Positions 57,622-64,000 of a DNA stretch of 64,000 nucleotides are shown here, piece by piece. The notes beneath the pieces were generated by a model. The model ran no database searches. It was not told where the DNA came from and saw only the letters and a program-made list of their open reading frames with translations. How positions within the stretch are numbered: position 1 is the first letter of the stretch; each line of letters opens with the position of its first letter. A program made the translations under genes and the position numbers. Source of the stretch: Lycium barbarum (lineage: Eukaryota; Streptophyta; Magnoliopsida; Solanales; Solanaceae). The stretch spans positions 8,646,725-8,710,724 of the forward strand of contig NC_083344.1 of the NCBI RefSeq assembly GCF_019175385.1, in the 5' to 3' direction.

Positions 57622-59215
57622 ATGAGTCAGCATAATATTTACCCAAGGTTTAGCATGGTTTTGAGCGTTCCTCCTCAACTAAAAGCATGGTGGAATGATT
57701 TGGGGGACTATGGACAGCGGGTGGTACGTGGAGCGTTGGGGCACTTACCGTCTTTAATGGATATCCAACCGTGTAGAGACATCATCGAAGCGACAACTGT
57801 GTTTTGGGATGAGAAGAGGGTCGTGTTTAGATTTGACAACAATTAAATGACCCCATTGTTAGAGGAAATAGGTGGCTATGTAGAAAATGCTGCTTTGTTA
57901 CATAAGAAGAAAAAATGGCAAAATTGTGGCATGATTATTCCAAAGGAACCTTTACCAAAAGAATTTGTTGATAGCTTCGGGTTCAGGAAGGATAAAGGCG
58001 TAGAATTCTTACAAGGGTCTACAATACCGTTTGATTACTTGTATCATAGATTTGGTTATCAACAAAGTTTCACCGATCATCAAGACGAGTTTTTCTCGTA
58101 TGACTCTTGGAAACAAAAACAATGCTTCGCTTTCGCGGTGTGCTTTTTGGGAACTATGGTGTTCCCTAAAGGAACAACGAGAGATATTCACACCCGACTC
58201 ATTACTGTAACAAAAGCTCTATTTGGTGGCGTTGACGGGAAATACTACACTGTGGTCCCTATGGTCGTGGTAGATATCTATCGACCGTTAGGGCGTTGCA
58301 AGAACGGGTACAAGCATTTTGAGGGATGCAACTTGCTTTTACAGATTTGGTTGATGGAACATCTTTAAAAGGTTGACAGAGGTCTAGCATTTCGAAAGCC
58401 AACGGGTGAAAATCACATTCTTTGACATGTTCCGGGCGCTATTTTGACTAATAGATCATTTGAAAAGCCAAATTGTGTAGAAGGGTGGGTAAGACTTCTT
58501 AGCCGTTTGAACGATGATTCAATTCAGTGGATGTTCAGTTGGTTTCCATCCGAGGGTTTGGTGTTTCGTACGAAGATCGTGCCATTTTTAGTTTTGATGG
58601 GACTTCGGGGCTTACAACCTTATGCCCAACTGAGAGTTTTAAGGCAATCTGGAAGAAAGTAAAACATACCTTTAGTGGCAGACATGGATCATTATCGAGC
58701 CAACTATAAAGAGGGAAAAATTCCTTTTGCAAAAGAAGTTATAAGCATGTGGAAATGGAGGGAAACCATGATAGCAGATTCAATTGAGCCAAACAGATAC
58801 CAAGCTGGATGTGAGGATAACTATTTGGAGTGGCTGACCGCTAACTTGGAAGGATCAATCAAACCTGGCGTTAGCCTGAGGGGACGAATTAAGGATGGAG
58901 AAGCAGAAGCACACATCTTACTCCGGCAACTGCGAAAGAAAAACCTTGTCTCTGAAGCAGAGCACCATGCACAACTTGAGGAAAAACAAAAGGGAAGCAG
59001 AGAAATGGAAGCAACAGGCATTTAGTTACAAGCAAAGCATGCAAGAATTGGATACACTTCTAGCTGAGCAAGGAGACACTTGCATCAAAGAAGGAATCAA
59101 AACGGGAGGAGTTTGGCTATGTCATACATTATCCAAAATCGCCGGAAGATCGGTCAATCAATCCAAGCAACCAAGAGGCTCAAGAGCGACGAAGGGCCTT
59201 CCTCATTTTAATTAG
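57622..59215 (+). pseudogene. Ogre extra ORF1 (DUF7745-like), with nonsense mutations
   Basis: Starts ATG GTAGCC-context at 57622 (MSQHNIYPRF) and keeps one frame through stops at 57844-57846, 58366-58368, 58423-58425 and 58660-58662, then shifts frame near 58985. Recognisable parts are LKAWWNDLGDYGQRVVRG, EFVDSFGFRKDKGVEFLQGS, FAVCFLGTMVFPKG and DIYRPLGRCKNGYKHFEGCN, followed by a Lys/Glu/Gln-rich coiled-coil-like tail (EAEKWKQQAFSYKQSMQELD). This resembles the protein of unknown function encoded upstream of gag in Ogre elements (DUF7745 by recall). It lies about 440 bp ahead of gag. At least five lesions, so it is inactive. Confidence 0.82.
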
Positions 59216-59651
59216 CTTATGAAAGTCAAGTAGTAATTGTAATAATTTCTTTTGGATCAGGATTTAAAATTTTAAACATTGTATGTTTTGGGGCCTTCAA
59301 TTAATAGCACATTGGGATGACATATAATTGCATATTTTATCCTTCAAATCCGCGTTAGGGCCACCTCTGGCACAAAAGAGGTCCCTTGCATAATAGGTCG
59401 CGCTATGTTTGCTATATTTATCTTTTACTATGTGATTTGTTTGCTATGCAATATGTTCTTCTTTCAATGTTGTTTGCCTAATGTTCACATTATTTTTAGC
59501 ACCAATTATTCGCACTATCCTAACGCAGTTTTCTTCATTTTTGAAGGTTTCATTTTATTTTGATTATTCCCCCTAACGGTTGATTCGTGGTGACTGCGAA
59601 CTGGTAGACCACCCGTACTTCACAAGATCAAAAGCATGAGCATCCAACGAT
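59216..59651 (+). other. Spacer between ORF1 and gag
   Basis: No sustained coding similarity; T-rich. May carry splicing or translation signals for gag but none can be identified. Confidence 0.5.
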
Positions 59652-62363
59652 ATGAATGATTCAGGGGCATCCGAACAGACTGGCTTGGGACTTGTCACCG
59701 TTCCAAGAGACGAACCCAAAGCTTCGGGAGGAGGGAATGACGAACTAATCGCCCAACTGATACAGCAAATAGCCAATATGCAAAGTGAAATTGAGCGACT
59801 GCGAAATCTCACCAACCTATCCATTACCCTCAACACTCCTCACCACGAACAAAGAACGAGTGCGATAATTCCACTATTTTTTTCACCTGTTGACTCGCCT
59901 GCTCCTCAGTCCTCTCCCTCAAACCCTCCGCTTCACACAGTCAACCCAGGCACTACCAATTCTCCCCTCATCCCACAACAAACTAGCCTGCAACAAACCA
60001 TCTCACAACAATCAAATCCACAACAAGCCATTCCACCACCGATCCACTCACAACAAACCATCCCGCAACAAACCACCCCGCAACAAACCAACATACAACA
60101 AACCATCCCACAACAAAATGACCCGCAACAAGCCAACCCCCAACAAATTAACTTCAAACAAGCCAATCTGCTACCTTTCACCACTCCCTATATTCCTCAG
60201 CCTCCAGTTATCCAAACTACCCCACTTACCCAAAACTACCAAGCAACTCAACACATACCATTGGCACACACCGCGAACCATAACATGCGGTATGTGCCAC
60301 CGGTATATGTAGAAGAAGCTCAACCTTTCACTACCCAAATGCAGGCCGTGCAGCATCCAGAGGTTGACCCTTATGAGGAGATGGAAAGGGAAGCCAGGGC
60401 GAGAGCAGACGAGAATGTAGCAAAGGAGATTCGCAGTCTGAAGGAAGCAGTTAGAAGTATCCAAACCAACAAATGATGTGAAGGACTGGAGTACGAGGAT
60501 CTATGTATTCATCCTGATATCGAGTTGCCCGCTGGATATAAAGTACCAAAATTTGATATGTTCGATGGAAAAGGAAATCCTCGGGCTCACTTGAGGTCGT
60601 ACTGCGATAAGCTTGTTGGAGTGGGGAAAGATCAAGCTATCAGGATGAAGCTGTTTATAAGGAGTTTGACAGGAGAAACACTTGATTGGTACACATACCA
60701 AGACCCGCAGAAATGGCACAGTTGGGGGGAGATAGCCCAGGACTTCATGGACAGGTTTAGGTTTAACACTGAGACTGTCCCAGATAGATTCTACTTGATG
60801 AAGCCGGGAAGGAAGTCGACAGAAACTTTCTGAGAGTACGCTATGCGCTAGAGAGTAGAAGCCGCGAAAGTCCAGCCCCCAATGGCGGAGAGTGAGATGA
60901 CAACGCTCTTTGTACAGTCTTTAAAAGATGCCACATACTATGAAAGACTGTTAGGCGTCATCGGACAAAAGTTTTCTGAAGTCATTAGAATGGGAGATTT
61001 CATAGAAGAAGGAATCAAGATAGGAAGAGTTACAAATCTTGCAGCCTTGCAAGCCACAAGTAAGGCAATTCAATCAGATTCAGCTAAGAAGAAGAGGGAC
61101 GGAGTGTCCGCGGTCATGACCATTCAAGAACGAAGACCGAACCAAATGTTAACTTACCAATACCCTTCATCCCAGCCTTCATGCTACAACCAATACACCC
61201 AAGCCCCTCAGCCTTATTACCAACCTCCACCCACTTCCCTTCCTATTTACCATACCCAACCAGCATATCACTCACCTCGAGCACCCGCCCATCAAAGCCC
61301 ATCACAATACCAGCCAACCTACTCACCTCAACCCCAATACCAATCACCAAACCGTTCACAAAATACACCCCGACCTCGCCTAAACTTCGAAAGAAAGCCA
61401 AACAAAACCTACACACCGTTAGCCGAACCCTTAGCCAAATTGTATGAAAGATTGAGAACCACGGGGATACTTCAACCAATTCAGGGAAGAGTTTCTAATC
61501 CCCTTCCTGGATGGTATGACGGGACTAAACGTTATGCGTATCACTCAGGAGTTACTGGACATGATACTGAGAATTTCCTTATTCTCAAGGACAAAATCGA
61601 AGCATTAATCAAAGAAGGGGTCATCCAGCTCAAAGGAGCTCCCCCAAACATAAACAACAATCCACTACCCAATCATGGTGATGCCAATGTGAACATGATT
61701 ACCATTGACGAAGATTACAATTTGGAAGGGACTATCGTGCCGGTTAGAAAGAGGAGAAGGTTGAATCATCAGCCTTTGTTGCTCCAGTGATCACGGTCCA
61801 AATGAGGGCCCCATTTGAAGTGGAAGTGCTCACTCCAAGGCCTAGAATCACGGCCTTAGTTGCTCAAGCACCTTCTTGCAACACCAAAGCAGTTCCCTGG
61901 AATTATCATTCTAATAAAAGGGACAATGCGAAAGGAAAATTGGTTGTGGAAACTATTGCGGCCGGAATGACTAGATCTGGGCGGTGTTATGCCCCCGAGG
62001 AGGTAGCACGAGGAGCACCAAGCAAAGAAAATGGCCAAAAGAAGGTTGTGACTGAGGCTGAAGTTGAAGAATTCTGGAGAAAAATGCCAACCAAAGAATA
62101 TTCTGTTGTAGAACAACTAAATAAAACACCAGCCTAGATTTCTTTATTGGCATTGTTGATGAGTTCTGAAGCTCATAGGAACGCTTTAGCAAAGGTGCTG
62201 AGTGAAGCTTATGTTCCGGCTGAGACTTCCAGCGAGAAGTTTTCAGCCATGGTTGGAGAAGTCCTTGAAGCCCACAGAGTTTTGTTTCATAATGATGAAT
62301 TGCCACCCGAAGGTTTGGGACACAACAAGGCATTGAACATCACCGTTAAATGCAGAGACAAGT
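59652..62363 (+). pseudogene. Ogre gag and start of protease, broken and interrupted
   Basis: ATG 59652 (MNDSGASEQTGLGLV) opens a frame with a short coiled coil (LIQQIANMQSEIERLRNL), then a Gln/Pro-rich PQQTxxQQ repeat region. The capsid follows, with PKFDMFDGKGNPRAHLRSYC, LTGETLDWYTYQ, DFMDRFRFNTETVPDR and LKDATYYERLLGVIGQ. A second Pro/Tyr/Gln-rich region and a knuckle-like remnant (RYAYHSGVTGHDTENF, where Cys positions are lost) come next. After a frameshift near 61780 it reads VEEFWRKMPTKEYSVVEQL and HNKALNITVKCRDK, the entry to the protease, and stops at the LTR insertion before any D-S/T-G motif. In-frame stops lie at 60474-60476, 60831-60833, 60849-60851 and 62135-62137. Confidence 0.85.
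59985..60175 (+). repeat. Coding 15-bp minisatellite (PQQTx) in gag
   Basis: Repeats of CCACAACAAACCA-type units encode a pentapeptide-like Pro-Gln-Gln-Thr-x array, with about a dozen imperfect copies. Confidence 0.85.
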
Positions 62364-64000
62364 TGTTACGCCCCAGCAAATTTCATGTTACTAAGGCTGC
62401 GGACGGCTTAATGTGAGCTCAAGGAGGAGAAAATATTACAAATATAAAGGATGGAATTATACTGTATTAGCATGAGGATAGCATGAGCATGATATTTTGA
62501 ATTCGTACAATACGATTGGAATGACACGTTAAAAGATATATAGCCCACGTAATCGTAAGCTGAGGTGGGGTTCACATGTCCAGATTTTATAAAGGACATA
62601 TGACAAGTTATATGGACAATATATGTGAAGTTAAACACAACTCAAGAAGGACCCTTGAGCCAAATCCAAGTGTAAGCCCTCCAAAAAGATGTTTTTAAGT
62701 TACGTTTTCGGGTGATTGGACTTCGGGAGGCCATAACCCCATCATTATTTGGGAATTTGGGAAAAATCCAAAATAGAAAGTTGTAGATAATTGAATTAGC
62801 TTTCCAACCATAGGTCGTGGGCCTTCATGAGACATAGGGATAAAAAGTTATGGACATTTTAACACAGAAGGGTCAAGCTGGGCAGTGGGCTCGGCCCAAC
62901 CCGAATTCAAGTCGGGTCAGGCCCACTTCCCTTGCTATTTAAGGACATTTTTCACCTTTATCTTCCTCATTTCATACAAAAAAAGATCCAGAACTTTTAG
63001 ACAGAGAGAGAGAGAGAGAGAGGAGACTTAGAGAGAGAAAGTGGAGAATCGATCAAGTTCGAGGCCCCGAATCCCGAGGCTCGTGAAGGATAAAGTGTAG
63101 TACGAGTTGTAGTCGTCGTTTTAAGATAAATATTGATCTTGGGAGATGATATTTTCGTGGTTGAGCTGATGCTAAGGTATGTATAAGATTCCTTTTATGT
63201 TATTAAAGTGTTTATTTAGAGTTTTAACGAATTAGAATGGAGGAAATAATGTTAAAAGCTCGTTTGGCATTTTTGGGGAGTTTATGAAGGTGGGGCTGTT
63301 TGAATGGAGTTAAATGGATGGAAATATATGAGTTATGATGTATATTGATTGTCGATATTGTTGTTTGATGTTGTTGCTGATAATTTAGCTGAATTGGATT
63401 TTCGGGTTTGTCCAGTTTATAAAGGAAATGTTGTCGAAATTCCGTTAGAAATAGAGATAAGTTTAAGGGATTGATTATAAGGATATATATTAGATTGATT
63501 GTTGGTAAATTGATATTGTTGATAGATTAGCGTGACCCGAAGATAGACTGTGGTTAGCTGGAAAGCGATAAAGGTATGTAAGGAAAACCTTTCTTCCTTT
63601 GGCATGATTCTTGCTGTTATTCATTCTATATGTACTCCATATGATTCCATTCTTAGACGAGTAAGGTCTAAATGTTTCTTGTGATGGCTTATTGATATTG
63701 TACTCCTATTCTGTTCTAAAGGGAACACCCATAAGGTGCCAAGTTGAGTTGTGTATGTGGTTTTACTAATGATTTCGAGGAAATGAGTTTTATACTAAAG
63801 GAAACATAAAGTTTGATTCTCAAAACCATTCCGAAGGGGGTGCGAGATTTTACTACTTCATTTCACTTACGATTTTTATTTACATTCCATAGTATCATCC
63901 CTTTGTATTGTTTTGATCATTTATTCTTTGGGTAGGGCAATAAGATGAAATTGAGTAGAATATAATTAGTAAGAATTTCATAACAATTCTACCCTCAAAC
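62364..64000 (+). repeat. LTR start of a further element (element G), incomplete
   Basis: At 62364 the Ogre protease frame is abruptly replaced by TGTTACGCCCCAGCAAATTT, the TGTTACGCC start I associate with plant Ty3 LTRs. No coding similarity follows to 64000. A (GA)n run lies at 63002-63023. The end of the LTR and its primer site are beyond the window. The five bases before it are CAAGT. Confidence 0.7.

Larger units (their letters stand above)
52246..62363 (+). mobile_element. Ogre/Tat Ty3 element (element E), 5' part
   Basis: 5' LTR, primer site, an extra ORF upstream of gag, gag, and the first part of protease. The extra ORF1 and arginine-tRNA-type primer site are hallmarks of the Ogre lineage. 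It inserted into the LINE after GGAAAGGTATC; the five bases before the LTR are GTATC, and the matching copy would be beyond the window. The interior is interrupted at 62364 by another LTR, so pol is not seen here. Confidence 0.88.

Noticed and set aside
59933..60184. Cys/Gly-rich minus-strand frame (CCGMVCC repeats)
   Set aside because: Antisense shadow of the Gln/Pro repeat in gag; no independent support.

Overview
The window is repeat-rich nuclear DNA from a flowering plant, most likely Solanaceae. The evidence is two spliceable or intronless plant genes (a DUF506 gene and a type I MADS gene), plant-specific retroelement families (copia, long-LTR Ty3 elements whose LTRs begin TGTAACGACCC, an Ogre/Tat element with a tRNA-Arg-type primer site, an L1 LINE), MITEs of styles common in Solanaceae, and plastid-derived fragments. 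The genus cannot be fixed from sequence alone. I saw no prokaryotic features, CRISPR array or virus.

Layout. 1-3877: 3' part of a decayed copia element (gag tail, protease, integrase, RT, RNase H, short 3' LTR). 3878-12600: AT-rich intergenic DNA with microsatellites, two Helitron-like ends, a 248-bp tandem duplication, and three Stowaway-type MITEs at 8259-9892. 10784-12870: three copies of a promoter/5'UTR/ATG block, the last serving the DUF506 gene. 12871-21427: a three-exon DUF506 (PD-(D/E)XK-like) gene. Its 7.3-kb first intron holds about 24 copies of a 100-bp minisatellite with a ~1,006-bp higher-order period, a complete hAT-type MITE with 8-bp target duplication, and a ~1.6-kb segmental duplication.

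22404-31898: a complete long-LTR element with matching CTTTT target duplications. It shows no gag-pol; instead it carries an antisense, frameshifted gene of the putative plant transposon protein type, with a plastid trnQ-UUG copy in that gene's putative intron. 32778-33779: a truncated minus-strand Ty3 element. 35868-39470: a probable solo LTR containing a mosaic insert with recognisable psbD and atpA pieces. 39686-40252: a degenerate type I MADS-box ORF. 41293-44789: a minus-strand solo LTR of the Ogre-like family. 44804-47196: another TGTAACGACCC LTR. 47200-52245: a decayed L1 LINE, interrupted by an Ogre/Tat element (LTR 52246-56972, extra ORF1, gag, start of protease), itself interrupted at 62364 by a further LTR that runs off the window.

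Only the DUF506 gene looks intact, with the MADS gene doubtful. The rest is layered transposon insertion and organelle-DNA capture. The most unusual items are the antisense gene within an LTR pair, the triplicated promoter, the hierarchical intronic minisatellite, the organellar mosaic, and short palindrome clusters at similar places in several related LTRs. Family names and comparisons to organelle genes rest on recall and reading by eye; no database search was possible.
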